From contig CAZMSN010000006.1 in NCBI GenBank assembly GCA_964569015.1, positions 16,095 through 80,094 on the forward strand: a DNA stretch of 64,000 nt. The letters run 5' to 3'. The first letter of the stretch is position 1. Each line of letters begins with the position of its first letter. Below, one piece after another: positions 42,781 through 51,646 of the stretch. The stretch comes from CAYQEC01 sp964569015. Its GTDB lineage: Bacteria; Actinomycetota; Acidimicrobiia; Spongiisociales; UBA5794. Under the pieces are notes generated by a model that did not search any database, had not been told where the DNA came from, and saw only the letters and a program-made list of their open reading frames with translations. The position numbers were made by a program, and so were the translations under genes.

Positions 42781-42816
42781 AGTATATCGATTCGATATAG
42801 ATATAGCGAATCGATA
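42781..42816 (-). promoter_or_regulatory. Operator palindrome and -10 of padR-ino1; probable leaderless transcript
   Basis: Perfect 10-bp arms TATCGATTCG (42785-42794) and CGAATCGATA (42807-42816) flank a 12-bp AT-rich spacer. On the minus strand a TATACT -10 (42786 to 42781) overlaps the proximal arm. About 7 nt further lies ATG 42774, so transcription would start at or near the A of the start codon. A bound dimer would cover the promoter. Confidence 0.8.
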
Positions 42817-42936
42817 CATCGACTACCGGATGCCCGAGGGAACCTCGCAACTGCCCCGGGTACCCGCGACAGCAGGCGCCTTGCGTGTTGTGGCCTCACG
42901 GACCTTGAATGGGGGCACCGGACAAGGGGATCACGG

Positions 42937-43311
42937 GTGGACCTGCTGGGAGACCTGCATTCGTGGGTGCGCTGGCCGGCGCTGGCTGCTGTCGTCGGAG
43001 CGGTCGTGATCGCGCTGCTTCGCCATTCCGGTAGGGAATCGGTCAGCTCATCGATCTATGGCGTCGCCGTGGTCGCCCTCGACGTGCAGGTACTGCTTGG
43101 GATCCTCCTGTGGACCTTCGACGCGGGCTGGGACATGGGCACGTTCTTCAAGGCATTCCACCCGCTGGCCATGCTGCTGGCGCTCGCAGCCGCTCATGGC
43201 GGGGTGGCGCTGGCCGGCAAGCGCCCCAGACACGGCGACCTCATCACCTTGGTCGGCTTCACGATGTCACTGGTCCTGGTCGTGTTCGCCATACCGTGGG
43301 ATCGCCTCTGA
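42937..43311 (+). CDS. Small four-helix membrane protein
   Basis: The 124-residue product has hydrophobic helices at about residues 10-30, 40-62, 70-90 and 100-119. Two His lie in helix 3 (FKAFHPLAMLLALAAAHGG), one helical turn-set apart, which would suit heme or metal binding, but no family is recognised. GTG 42937 is used. It is divergent from padR. Confidence 0.7.
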   Translation: MDLLGDLHSWVRWPALAAVVGAVVIALLRHSGRESVSSSIYGVAVVALDVQVLLGILLWTFDAGWDMGTFFKAFHPLAMLLALAAAHGGVALAGKRPRHGDLITLVGFTMSLVLVVFAIPWDRL

Positions 43312-43333
43312 GCGATCCCTGGCGGCCGGCCGG

Positions 43334-44566
43334 TCACTCGACGAGTCTGGCGTCCTGGACGAACAGATTGCGCGTGAGTGGGTCGATGCCCGACAGCTTG
43401 CCCTCGATGATGACGGCGTCGCCTGCCGCGACCGGTCGCCGGCCGGCATCATCCGGTAACCCTGCCACCACGTCGACGTCGGTATTGCCGTAGAGGTCGC
43501 TGGAGACACGAGCCACCGTGATGGAGGCCCTCACGCCGGGGCCTGTTCCGAGGTCGGGATCATTGCGGAAGGGTGCGGCGCTCTTGACGCGGCCTTCCCA
43601 TCGGATCGATGACCTACGGTAGGTCGCATTGAACTTGGCGAGTGTCTCGAAGCTCAAGTCGTCGCCGCCGAAGAGGTCAACGGCGATCGGCTCGGGGTCG
43701 GCACTGACGACTCCTGGGGAGAGCGACGGCTCGGGGATCGGCTTGCCGAGCGTCTTCCTCCAGCCGGCGACCTCGGGGTCTGCGGGCAGCAGCGTCTCCA
43801 GGTCGGTGAGCCGCTCGGCGGCAGCTGCCTCGTCGCCCGCCGAGGCGAGGGTGTCGAGCTCTCGCAACCGGTTGTCGATGTCGTACGGGTCTGCGGAGGC
43901 GAGGCGGCCGAACTGCTCGGCGATCGCCCGCAGCTCCCCACGGTGGCGGGCGCCGATCAACTCGTCGGCTTCCGCTCCGCCGGTGGTGCCGCCGAAGACT
44001 CGGGCGGTGGCGAGGAGCCGACGCGTCGTGGAGACCAGGGCGTCCGTATCTCTGGTGAGCCCGGATCTCTCGTAGCCGATGTGGCCGTCTCGCACCTGTA
44101 CCTGGGGGTAGACGGCGAGGAGCCTGATGAGCGAATCGCGCACGGCAGGCGTGAGCAGCGCCGCCAGTTTCTCCGGATCCGAGGTCTTGACGATGAACGC
44201 CTCGTCGAAAGACGGATCGCCGATCTCGATATCCTGGGCGCCGAACATCTTGGAGAGTCTCCTGAGGGCATGCTCCCGGCTGAGAGCGAAATCGAACCCC
44301 TGCGACGGGTACTCGACCCGGAAGCGGGTGTCGGTGTGCTGCGACTTGCCGCTGCTGTGTGTGACAGTGTCGATCCGGATCGTATGACCGGCGGACTGCC
44401 CGGTGATCGTGGGCCGCGAGAATGGGCCCGACGGCGTGAACTCGAGGCCGAGTCGCTGCGCAGCATCAGCCCACCGGGCGTTGGTCTCACGGCTGTAGGT
44501 GACCACGAACCAGACCGCGAGAGCGACGACTCCGACGCTGGCGAGAGGGATCAACAGCCACAGCAT
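43334..44566 (-). CDS. Single-pass membrane-anchored protein, unknown function
   Basis: The 410-residue product has one N-terminal helix (residues about 3-25, LLIPLASVGVVALAVWFVV) and a large cytoplasmic or extracellular part. Its middle contains an Ala/Glu/Asp-rich helical segment (about 220-290). The C-terminal 80 residues (VKSAAPFRNDPDLGTG, then VARVSSDLYGNTDVDVV and GDAVIIEGKLSGID) look like an OB-fold. I cannot name a family. It converges with the preceding small membrane protein gene, leaving 22 bp. Confidence 0.78.
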   Translation of the reverse strand: MLWLLIPLASVGVVALAVWFVVTYSRETNARWADAAQRLGLEFTPSGPFSRPTITGQSAGHTIRIDTVTHSSGKSQHTDTRFRVEYPSQGFDFALSREHALRRLSKMFGAQDIEIGDPSFDEAFIVKTSDPEKLAALLTPAVRDSLIRLLAVYPQVQVRDGHIGYERSGLTRDTDALVSTTRRLLATARVFGGTTGGAEADELIGARHRGELRAIAEQFGRLASADPYDIDNRLRELDTLASAGDEAAAAERLTDLETLLPADPEVAGWRKTLGKPIPEPSLSPGVVSADPEPIAVDLFGGDDLSFETLAKFNATYRRSSIRWEGRVKSAAPFRNDPDLGTGPGVRASITVARVSSDLYGNTDVDVVAGLPDDAGRRPVAAGDAVIIEGKLSGIDPLTRNLFVQDARLVE

Positions 44567-44800
44567 GCTCGGGAGTCTATGACACGGCGCCGGGTTTCGG
44601 GCGGCGCCATCGAGCTCGTGATGGTGCCGGCTCGCCTCGGGCGGCGGGGAATGCCCGGCGAGTCGGTAGGGTTCCCGGATGAAGAGACCCGTGGCACGGG
44701 CGACCCCCGATGGGGCGGCCGAGGCAACCGGCGCGGGCAACCGGCGACGGAATCGATGTTCCCCCAACCCGAAGGGTGGGGAGAGAGGACCACGACGACG

Positions 44801-45712
44801 ATGTCGACAACCATGACCGCTCCCGAGATCCTGGCCCGCAAGGGCGGCGCCAAGATTCGCATGATCACCGCGTACGACGCCCCGACGGCCCGCATCGCAG
44901 ACCGGGCCGGCGCCGACGTCATCCTGGTTGGGGACTCGGTGGCCAACGTCGTGTTGGGACGTGGCGACACGCTGGCGATGACGATTGACGAGATGGTCTA
45001 TCACACCAGGGCCGTCGCCGGCACGGCGCCGCACGCCCTGGTGGTGGGCGACATGCCGTGGCTGAGCTACCACACCTCCGCTGAGGACACGGTGCTCAAC
45101 GCCGGCCGGCTGGTGCGGGAAGGGGGCGCCGAGGCCGTCAAGCTGGAGGGCGGCCGCAAGCGGGTTCCGATGATCGAGGCGGTGCGCGACGCCGAGATCC
45201 CGGTGATGGGACACCTCGGGTTGACGCCGCAATCGGTGCACGCCATGGGCGGCTACCGAGTGCAGGGCCGGAAGGCAGCCGATGCGTATGAGCTGGTATC
45301 GGACGCCAGGGGGCTGGCCGATGCCGGGGTGTTCGCGATCGTGCTCGAAGGCGTACCCGACCTGCTCGCCGAGATGATCACCGCCGAGGTGGCGGTGCCG
45401 ACGATCGGGATAGGCGCCGGTGCGGCCTGCGACGGCCAGGTGCTCGTGTTCCACGACGTGCTCGGTCTCGGTGAGGGCCGCCTTCCCAAGTTCGTGCGGC
45501 AGTATGCCGATCTGTCGGCCGTCGCGGTCGCCGCGCTGGAGCGCTTCTTCGAGGACGTCCAGAGCGGGGCGTTTCCGGGGGAGGATGAGACGTATCACAT
45601 GCCCGAGGAGTCGGCCGCAATCCTGCGCGAGCTTCGTGAGAGCGCCGGCACGCTCCCGGGCGCCGGCTTGGTGGCGGACGACCTTCTCGCCGACGAGGCG
45701 ATGGAGCGTTAG
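44801..45712 (+). CDS. panB: 3-Methyl-2-oxobutanoate hydroxymethyltransferase
   Basis: PanB transfers a hydroxymethyl group from methylene-THF to ketoisovalerate, the first step of pantothenate synthesis. The 303-residue product has ITAYDAPTARIADRAGADVILVGDS, the metal-binding Asp/Glu positions, KLEGGR, GHLGLTPQSVHAMGGYRVQG, and PTIGIGAGAACDGQVLVFHD, LGL. ATG 44801 is used. The longer upstream frame is a shadow over the minus-strand gene. No other pan gene is adjacent. Confidence 0.95.
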   Translation: MSTTMTAPEILARKGGAKIRMITAYDAPTARIADRAGADVILVGDSVANVVLGRGDTLAMTIDEMVYHTRAVAGTAPHALVVGDMPWLSYHTSAEDTVLNAGRLVREGGAEAVKLEGGRKRVPMIEAVRDAEIPVMGHLGLTPQSVHAMGGYRVQGRKAADAYELVSDARGLADAGVFAIVLEGVPDLLAEMITAEVAVPTIGIGAGAACDGQVLVFHDVLGLGEGRLPKFVRQYADLSAVAVAALERFFEDVQSGAFPGEDETYHMPEESAAILRELRESAGTLPGAGLVADDLLADEAMER

Positions 45713-45757
45713 CGAGGTCTCCTCAAGGACCGGCCGCCGGGGCCGTAGGCTGACCCC

Positions 45758-46376
45758 ATGTCGAGGGCTCGCTGGACGTTGATGGCGATCGTGGTGGTGA
45801 CGGCCGCCTCGTGCGGTGAGACGGCAGCGACCACGACGGCAGCGACCACGACGGCNNNNNNNNNNNNNNNNNNNNNNNNNNNNNNNNNNNNNNNNNNNNN
45901 NNNNNNNNNNNNNNNNNNNNNNNNNNNNNNNNNNNNNNNNNNNNNNNNNNNNNNNGACGGCAGCGACCACGACGGCAGCGACCACGACGGCCGTCGCGGG
46001 GCCATTCGCCGATTTCTCAATCGCCGACATCGCCGTGGCGGGCACTTCGCTGCGAGTCGCGGTCGCCGACACCGGCGCGCTGCGGGCGCGAGGGCTGATG
46101 GGCGTGACGGATCTCGGGGAGCTGGACGGGATGCTGTTCGTCTTTCCTGCCGACACGGCGGGCGGCTTCTGGATGAAGAACACCCTGATCCCCCTCGACA
46201 TCTGGTTCTTCGATGCCGCCGGAGCATTCGTGGACGCACTCGCGATGGAGCCGTGCGAGGCCGACCCCTGTCCGGTGTACGAACCGTCGGCGGCCTATCG
46301 CTGTGCGGTGGAGACTCCGGCGGGATCCCAGGCCGAGCCGGGGCCCGACGCCATGCTGGAGATCGTGGGGTCCTGA
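45758..46376 (+). CDS. DUF192-family lipoprotein, interrupted by an assembly gap in its repeat linker
   Basis: The first part encodes a lipoprotein signal ending TAASC and a linker of Ala/Thr repeats; after the gap the linker goes on and leads to a DUF192 domain (about 120 residues) with LRVAVADTGALRARGLMGVTDL, MLFVFPADTAGGFWMKNTLIPLDIWFFD and an acidic stretch with three Cys. DUF192 proteins are small extracellular beta-barrel proteins of unclear role. The two parts are in different frames relative to 100 N, so the true gap length is not 100. The linker repeat unit is 15 bp. Confidence 0.8.
45856..45955. other. Assembly gap of 100 N inside a 15-bp tandem repeat
   Basis: Placeholder-size gap. 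Both edges consist of the 15-bp unit GCAGCGACCACGACG (encoding Ala-Ala-Thr-Thr-Thr), so the assembler probably could not resolve the repeat number. Confidence 0.95.
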
Positions 46377-46496
46377 GGCACCCGGCTGGTTCAATGCCAC
46401 GGCTGTGGTTACAATCGACCCGCCTGCGAACACCCCTGCTCCCGGAGCGTCCGGGGGCCGCTCGTTCCGGCGAGTGTCCAGAGGAGGTGATGTTTC

Positions 46497-46784
46497 TTGC
46501 GTTCGTATGAGTTGATGATGATCCACCGGCCTGAGATGGCCGAGACGGACGTCCGTTCCCACATTGGCGAGGTCGAATCGGCCATCGCCGACGGCGGCAC
46601 CGTCACCGACACCGATTTCTGGGGAAAGCGGCGCTTTGCCTACGAGATCGATCACGTCCACGAGGGCTACTACTCGGTGCTGCAATTCAGCGGCGAGACC
46701 GATCTGGTGGAGCGCCTCAACCGGGCCCTCGGACTTCACGACGCCGTGATCCGCCACAAGATCATCCGCCGCAGCGACGCGTGA
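46497..46784 (+). CDS. rpsF: 30S ribosomal protein S6
   Basis: S6 binds S18 in the 30S platform. The 95-residue product begins RSYELMMIHRPEM and has WGKRRFAYEIDHVHEGYYSVLQF, the conserved family region, and ends RHKIIRRSDA. TTG 46497 is the start: GGAGGTGA at 46483-46490 lies 6 nt upstream and the residues after it match the S6 N-terminus. It opens the rpsF-ssb-rpsR-rplI operon. The short C-terminus lacks the Glu tail that RimK extends in E. coli. Confidence 0.95.
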   Translation: MRSYELMMIHRPEMAETDVRSHIGEVESAIADGGTVTDTDFWGKRRFAYEIDHVHEGYYSVLQFSGETDLVERLNRALGLHDAVIRHKIIRRSDA

Positions 46785-46853
46785 GCTATTCCGTGTCGCA
46801 CCCGTCCCACACACTGATAGATGAGATGAGCACACAGAGCAGAGAGAGCAGCG

Positions 46854-47315
46854 ATGAGTAACAACAGTGTGACCCTGATCGGAAACCTCGTCGACGATCC
46901 CGAGCTGCGGTTCACCCCATCGGGTGTTGCCATGGCCCGGGTGCGGTTCGCCGTCAATCGCCGCTACCAGGATCGCAACAACGAGTGGCAGGAAGAGACC
47001 AGCTTCTTCGGTGGCACCTGCTGGCGCGACATGGCAGAGAACGTGGCCGAGTCCCTGCAGAAGGGCATGCGAGTCATCGTGACTGGCCGCCTCGAGCAGC
47101 GGAGCTGGGAGACGGCCGACGGCGACAAGCGCTCGATCATCGAGGTTCGCATCGACGACATCGGCCCTTCGGTGAGGTGGGCGACCGCCTCGGTCACTCG
47201 CACCCCCCGTGCTTCGAGCGGCGACTACGGCGGCGGTGGTGGGGGCGGTGGTTCCAGCGTGCCGCCCGCGCCTACTGCTCGTGATGACTACGGGCCGGAC
47301 GAGGCCCCGTTCTAG
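46854..47315 (+). CDS. ssb: Single-stranded DNA-binding protein
   Basis: SSB coats single-stranded DNA and recruits repair proteins by its C-terminal tip. The 153-residue product has the OB-fold (NSVTLIGNLVDDPELRFTPSG, TSFFGGTCWRDMAENVAE, RLEQRSWETADGDKRS), a Gly-rich linker with eight Gly in a row and an acidic tip DEAPF, equivalent to DDIPF. It is encoded between rpsF and rpsR, as in most bacteria. Confidence 0.97.
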   Translation: MSNNSVTLIGNLVDDPELRFTPSGVAMARVRFAVNRRYQDRNNEWQEETSFFGGTCWRDMAENVAESLQKGMRVIVTGRLEQRSWETADGDKRSIIEVRIDDIGPSVRWATASVTRTPRASSGDYGGGGGGGGSSVPPAPTARDDYGPDEAPF

Positions 47316-47336
47316 GTTCCAAGGAGGACACCGACT

Positions 47337-47603
47337 ATGCCCCCAAAGAAGCGTGTGAAGCGCAGACGCCTTACCGCGGCGGACGCCCGGCGCAAGAAGA
47401 AGGTTTGTCAGTTCTGCCGGCAGAACGCCGAGCCGATCGACTACAAGAACATTGCCGTTCTTCGCAAGTACATGTCCGACCGCGGCAAGATCCGGGCCCG
47501 CCGGGTGACCGGCGCCTGCTCCATCCACCAGCGCAGGATCGCCATGGCGATCAAGAACGCCCGTGAGATGGCCTTGTTGCCCTACACCCAGACGCGCTCC
47601 TGA
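47337..47603 (+). CDS. rpsR: 30S ribosomal protein S18
   Basis: S18 pairs with S6 on the 30S platform. The 88-residue product has KKVCQFCRQNAEPIDYKN (the zinc-binding Cys pair is kept), VLRKYMSDRGKIRARRVTG and HQRRIAMAIKNAREMALLPY. It is longer than usual by a basic N-terminus (PPKKRVKRRRLTAADARR). The stop overlaps the rplI start. Confidence 0.97.
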   Translation: MPPKKRVKRRRLTAADARRKKKVCQFCRQNAEPIDYKNIAVLRKYMSDRGKIRARRVTGACSIHQRRIAMAIKNAREMALLPYTQTRS

Positions 47604-48049
47604 TGGAAGTCATCCTCACCAAAGACGTTCCCGATCTGGGCAGCAAGGGCGACATCGTGCAGGTTGCGGATGGATACGCCCGCAACTTCCTCCTGCCCAA
47701 GCACAGGGCGGTGGCGGCGACTGCGGGAGCGGTGCGCCAGGCCGAATCGATGCGTCGCGCCCGAGAAGAAGCCGAGATCCGCGCCAAAGCCGAGGCCGAG
47801 CAGCTCGCACAGGCGCTCGTCGGCTCCCGTGTCGTGGTAGCCGCCCGTTCGGGAGACGAAGGCAGACTGTTCGGATCGGTCAGCACGGCCGACGTCACGG
47901 TGGCCATCAAGAAGTTCACCGGCATCGAGATCGACCGCGACATCGTCCGGGTCGAAACCCCGATCAAGGAGATCGGCCTGCACGAGGTGATACTGCAGCC
48001 CCACCCCGAGGTGGAGTTCCGACTGACACTCGACGTGATCCCCGCCTGA
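47603..48049 (+). CDS. rplI: 50S ribosomal protein L9
   Basis: L9 binds 23S rRNA near L1 with its N-terminal lobe. The 148-residue product begins MEVILTKDVPDLGSKGDIVQVADGYARNFLLP, the RNA-binding lobe, followed by the long connecting helix (REEAEIRAKAEAEQLAQAL) and the C-terminal domain (GSVSTADVTVAIKKFTG). It ends the rpsF operon. dnaB follows after a 270-bp gap. Confidence 0.97.
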   Translation: MEVILTKDVPDLGSKGDIVQVADGYARNFLLPKHRAVAATAGAVRQAESMRRAREEAEIRAKAEAEQLAQALVGSRVVVAARSGDEGRLFGSVSTADVTVAIKKFTGIEIDRDIVRVETPIKEIGLHEVILQPHPEVEFRLTLDVIPA

Positions 48050-48257
48050 TCGTCCTCGCCGATGGCGCGTTCTGCACTTGCTGCACCGGCCGCGATCGGC
48101 GAGTCGCGACGGCACGCGTGAGGGCCTGAGGCGAGGGCGGGAAAAGAAAACACGCCTCGCGAAATCCCGCCTGGCTTCGGGCTTCCGGGATCACGACGAC
48201 GGTCGTACACTCGTCGATGCCTTCCCCGGACGACCTCTGAGGGGTTCCCCGCGCGCC

Positions 48258-48289
48258 CCGGTTGTGTCACACCCGGCGTGTACAACCGG
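48258..48289 (+). promoter_or_regulatory. Inverted repeat upstream of dnaB
   Basis: CCGGTTGT (48258-48265) and ACAACCGG (48282-48289) form perfect 8-bp arms with a 16-bp spacer, 43 bp before the dnaB start, in the 282-bp rplI-dnaB gap. It may be an operator or RNA hairpin; no clear promoter was found. A weak stem (GCGAGG/CCTCGC) after rplI near 48132-48160 may terminate the ribosomal operon. Confidence 0.45.
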
Positions 48290-48331
48290 TAGTGAGAGGG
48301 CGCAGAGCTCTCGACGAGGAGGACCGAGAAC

Positions 48332-49684
48332 GTGACATCAGTGATCGACCGGGAGCGCCAGCTCCAGGTCCCTCCCAGCAGCATCGAGGCTGAGGAATCG
48401 GTGCTGGGCGCGGTGTTGCTCTCCTCCGATGCCGCCAACATCGCCCTCGAGAAGCTCCACGCCGAGGATTTCTATCGTCCGGTCCACCAGAACATCTTCG
48501 AGGCCATCGTTTCCCTGTTCGACGCCAACGAGCCGATCGACGCGGTCACGGTCTCAGAGGCGCTGCGGCGGAGCGGAACCCTCGATCGGGTCGGGGGCGT
48601 CGGCTACCTCACCCAATTGCTCGATTCGGTACCGACGGCGTCGAACGTGGAGCACTACGCCGCGATCGTCGAGGAGCACGCCCTGCGCCGTCGGCTGATG
48701 AGGGCCGGTGGTGAGGTTGGCTCGCTGGCGACGTCGGTCGACCAGCCGATCAACGACGTACTCGACCGTGCCGAGCAGGCAGTGTTCGCTGTGTCGGAGC
48801 GCCGGGTTGGCGATGGCCTGGCCCTGATCGACCCCCTGCTGGGACCTGCCATCGAACGGGCCGAGGAGCTCAATCGCCTCGGCACCGAGGTCACCGGGCT
48901 CTCCACCGGGTTTCGCGACCTCGATCGCAAGCTGGCCGGGCTCCATCCCACGAATCTGGTGGTGATTGCCGCCCGGCCCGGCATGGGCAAGACGGCCCTG
49001 GCGCTGAACATGGCCCAGAATGCCGCCCTGCAGGAAGCGCCGGTGGCGATCTTCTCGCTCGAGATGAGCCGGGAGGAGGTGGTGACTCGTCTGCTGTGTG
49101 CCCAGGGCCGGATCGACTCGCAGCACTTGCGAACCGGCCGACTCACCGAGTCTGATTTCACCAAGCTGTCGCACGCCGCCAGCGTGCTCTACCGCAAGCC
49201 CATCTACGTGGACGACTCGCCGGGGCTCACCGTCACCGAGATCCGGGCGAAGTGCCGGCGGCTGCGGCGCCGGCCGGGGTTGGGCCTGGTGATCGTCGAC
49301 TACCTCCAGCTCATGCAGGGGACGTCGGGCGAGAATCGGCAGCAGGAGATCGCCACCATCAGCCGCAACCTCAAGAACCTGGCACGTGAGTTGCATGTGC
49401 CGGTGATCGCCGTGTCACAGCTCAATCGAGCCTTGGAAGCCAGGGAGGACAAGCGGCCCCGCCTCGGCGACCTGCGCGAGAGCGGGGCGATCGAGCAGGA
49501 CGCCGACGTCGTCATGTTCATCTATCGCCATGAGTACTACTACCCGGAGGCGCAGGAGACCAAGGGTATGGCCGAGATCAACATCACCAAGCACCGGCAG
49601 GGCGCCATCGGCCGGATCGACATGACATTCCTTCCCGAGTTCACGCTCTTCGCCGACATGGGCCGCGACGCTCAGGTGATGTAG
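48332..49684 (+). CDS. dnaB: Replicative DNA helicase DnaB
   Basis: DnaB is the hexameric helicase at the fork. The 450-residue product has an N-terminal domain (PPSSIEAEESVLGAVLLSSDA, residues 10-110), the linker helix, and a RecA-like C-terminal domain with Walker A ARPGMGKTALALN, Walker B VIVDYLQLMQG, SQLNRALEAREDKRPRLGDLRESGAIEQDAD and FIYRHEYY. GTG 48332 has GAGGAGGA upstream. No intein is present, unlike some mycobacterial dnaB genes. Confidence 0.97.
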   Translation: MTSVIDRERQLQVPPSSIEAEESVLGAVLLSSDAANIALEKLHAEDFYRPVHQNIFEAIVSLFDANEPIDAVTVSEALRRSGTLDRVGGVGYLTQLLDSVPTASNVEHYAAIVEEHALRRRLMRAGGEVGSLATSVDQPINDVLDRAEQAVFAVSERRVGDGLALIDPLLGPAIERAEELNRLGTEVTGLSTGFRDLDRKLAGLHPTNLVVIAARPGMGKTALALNMAQNAALQEAPVAIFSLEMSREEVVTRLLCAQGRIDSQHLRTGRLTESDFTKLSHAASVLYRKPIYVDDSPGLTVTEIRAKCRRLRRRPGLGLVIVDYLQLMQGTSGENRQQEIATISRNLKNLARELHVPVIAVSQLNRALEAREDKRPRLGDLRESGAIEQDADVVMFIYRHEYYYPEAQETKGMAEINITKHRQGAIGRIDMTFLPEFTLFADMGRDAQVM

Positions 49685-49697
49685 CGGACCGGATCGA

Positions 49698-50522
49698 TCA
49701 GATGCAGCGGCCGTCCTCGGAGACGCCGCGTCCGCACAACAGGGTCAGTTCCACGGTGCCGAGCGTGAACCCCTCGCCCCCGGCGTCGGGCTCACCGAAG
49801 ACGTGCAACCGGACGCCCACCTGTGCGTCGTCTGCGAGCCCGATCACGTCGTAGGTGATCTCGCCCAAGTCACCGACTGTCGGCGCCACCGTGACCGTGA
49901 TCCCGGAATCGATATCGGTCGAGGCATGTGCCTCGGCGACGACACGGCCCAGGTCGACCATGGTCTCCGCCGCCGGCGTGTCACCGATCTTGGCAATGGT
50001 GTCAGAGGTGGCGTCAGAGGTGGCGCCGAGGTAGGCGACGTAGTGGGTGTTGACCCAGCCGGTCGTTCCCGCAACCACGACCTCGGTCCAGATCGATCCG
50101 GAGAGCAGGCGGGAGCGCCCGGCGGCAACGACATCGTCGGCCGTCGGCTCGAGCATGGCGACGACGTCGTAGGACACGCCCGGTCCCTCCCGGACGTTGA
50201 GCACGTCATCGTGGGCGACCCCCACCACTCCCAGGACGTCGCCTTCACGCCAGAACATCTCGAACGGTTCCCCGGGCAGTGTGGTGGTGGTATCGGGGAC
50301 CGTGGTGGTCGTGGTATCGGGGACCGTGGTGGTCGAGGTATCGGGCGATACGGTGGTGGTGGTGTCGGGGGGCGCCGTCGTAGACGTGTTCTCCGAGACT
50401 GTGGTCGAGGTCGCCGCTGTGATTGCGGTGTCGTCGCCGCCACATGAGGCGGTCACGAGGGCACAGGTGATGCCGACAACGGCGAGACGTCGGCACAGGC
50501 GATTGCATGAGGGCGGGTTCAT
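49698..50522 (-). CDS. Lipoprotein with Thr-rich linker and SH3-like domain
   Basis: The 274-residue product has a lipoprotein signal (CALVTASC, lipid Cys at 27), a Thr/Pro/Asp linker made of imperfect repeats (PDTTTTV, residues about 30-85) and an SH3_3-like domain (about 90-170) with DVLNVREGPGVSYDVVAML and WTEVVVAGTTGWVNTHYVAYL, as in cell-wall-binding SH3b modules. The C-terminal 95 residues are of unknown fold and contain two Cys. It is likely anchored to the outer face and contacts peptidoglycan. Confidence 0.85.
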   Translation of the reverse strand: MNPPSCNRLCRRLAVVGITCALVTASCGGDDTAITAATSTTVSENTSTTAPPDTTTTVSPDTSTTTVPDTTTTTVPDTTTTLPGEPFEMFWREGDVLGVVGVAHDDVLNVREGPGVSYDVVAMLEPTADDVVAAGRSRLLSGSIWTEVVVAGTTGWVNTHYVAYLGATSDATSDTIAKIGDTPAAETMVDLGRVVAEAHASTDIDSGITVTVAPTVGDLGEITYDVIGLADDAQVGVRLHVFGEPDAGGEGFTLGTVELTLLCGRGVSEDGRCI

Positions 50523-50691
50523 GGTCGGCGTCTCCTTGTCGGCCGGATGCTCTCCTTGACGACGTCACCGCGCTGCCGAGAGTTCCCGGGATTCATCCTG
50601 GCCGCGGGTCGCATGAACGACCGAGGGTACCCGTCTGGCTCTCCGGTGGCGTGCCACCGTGGCCCGCAGGCGCGATCCCTAGACTCGACGG

Positions 50692-51555
50692 GTGTCTCGA
50701 GAGGCCAAACGAGCGGAGAGCCGCGATGGCGAACCTGTCATCGTCGTGAGTCTCACCCGATGTGGTTCGACCCTGCTACAACGGGTCCTCAACGTGCATC
50801 CGCAGCTGACGATCTGGGGTGAGCATTATGGCGCGCTCCGGGGAATCCAGGCTGCCCTCGAGGCCATTCGGCGGTCGGCCCGCCTAATCGATCGGGGCTT
50901 TGCCCTCCGAAGTTCCCTCATCGGACCGCTCGACGATCCGGAGGATGTCTCGCCGCACATCAATCCGTTCTCCGCTGCCGGCTTCGAAGAAGCGATTCGA
51001 CAGTTCATCGTGCAGACTTTCACCGCCCAGCTGCCCCCGGACGTGCGCTGGGGATTCAAGGAGGTGCGCTACTTCAGTCGCGAGATCACGTTCCTGCTCG
51101 GTCTCTTTCCCGCGGCACGCGTCATCGTTCTGGTACGGGAACCCGCGGCCCAGATCAGCAGCTACCTACGCGTTCCGTGGCGCAAGCCTCCAGCGGCCGG
51201 TGATGCCGGCTTTCGGGTGGCGGTCGACGAGGCGATGGCGAAGCTCGCCACAACGTGGACCGAGAAGTACGCGGAGTTGCGCGACGTCGCCGAGGCATAC
51301 CCCGACGCGGTGCTGATCCAGCGCTACGAAGACCTCAGATCCGACCGTCTCGATGTGTCGGCGCTCTTCGGGCATTGTGGCGTCGACTCACCTCCCGCCG
51401 GCTCGGTGGAGAGCGTTCTCGATAACCGCAACTGGTCGTCGGACGTCTCGAGCCACTGGTCTGCTCCACAACTCAAAATACTCCGAGTTGCTCTCGAGGA
51501 GCTTCGCTTCCCCGAGGAGTACTCGAGCGTTCACGCCTTCTACTACGGGACGTGA
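50692..51555 (+). CDS. Sulfotransferase-family protein
   Basis: The 287-residue product has the PAPS-binding 5'-phosphosulfate loop VSLTRCGSTLLQRVLNVHPQL, a 3'-phosphate-binding element VIVLVREPAAQISSYLR and a late KLTTTWTEKY-like helix (TTWTEKYAELRD), with RYEDLRSD as in bacterial sulfotransferases. The acceptor is unknown. GTG 50692 is used. It stands alone between lipoprotein and membrane-protein genes. Confidence 0.82.
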   Translation: MSREAKRAESRDGEPVIVVSLTRCGSTLLQRVLNVHPQLTIWGEHYGALRGIQAALEAIRRSARLIDRGFALRSSLIGPLDDPEDVSPHINPFSAAGFEEAIRQFIVQTFTAQLPPDVRWGFKEVRYFSREITFLLGLFPAARVIVLVREPAAQISSYLRVPWRKPPAAGDAGFRVAVDEAMAKLATTWTEKYAELRDVAEAYPDAVLIQRYEDLRSDRLDVSALFGHCGVDSPPAGSVESVLDNRNWSSDVSSHWSAPQLKILRVALEELRFPEEYSSVHAFYYGT

Positions 51556-51646
51556 TCGACGCTGAGGGGCCGGCGAATTCGCTCGGCCGGCGACTGGGTT
51601 GGGTGTGCGGCCGATGGCCTGTCCAAGGAGACGTCTTCTCGCCCGG

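Noticed and set aside
48332..49684. Intein in dnaB
   Set aside because: The product has the normal length and unbroken motifs.
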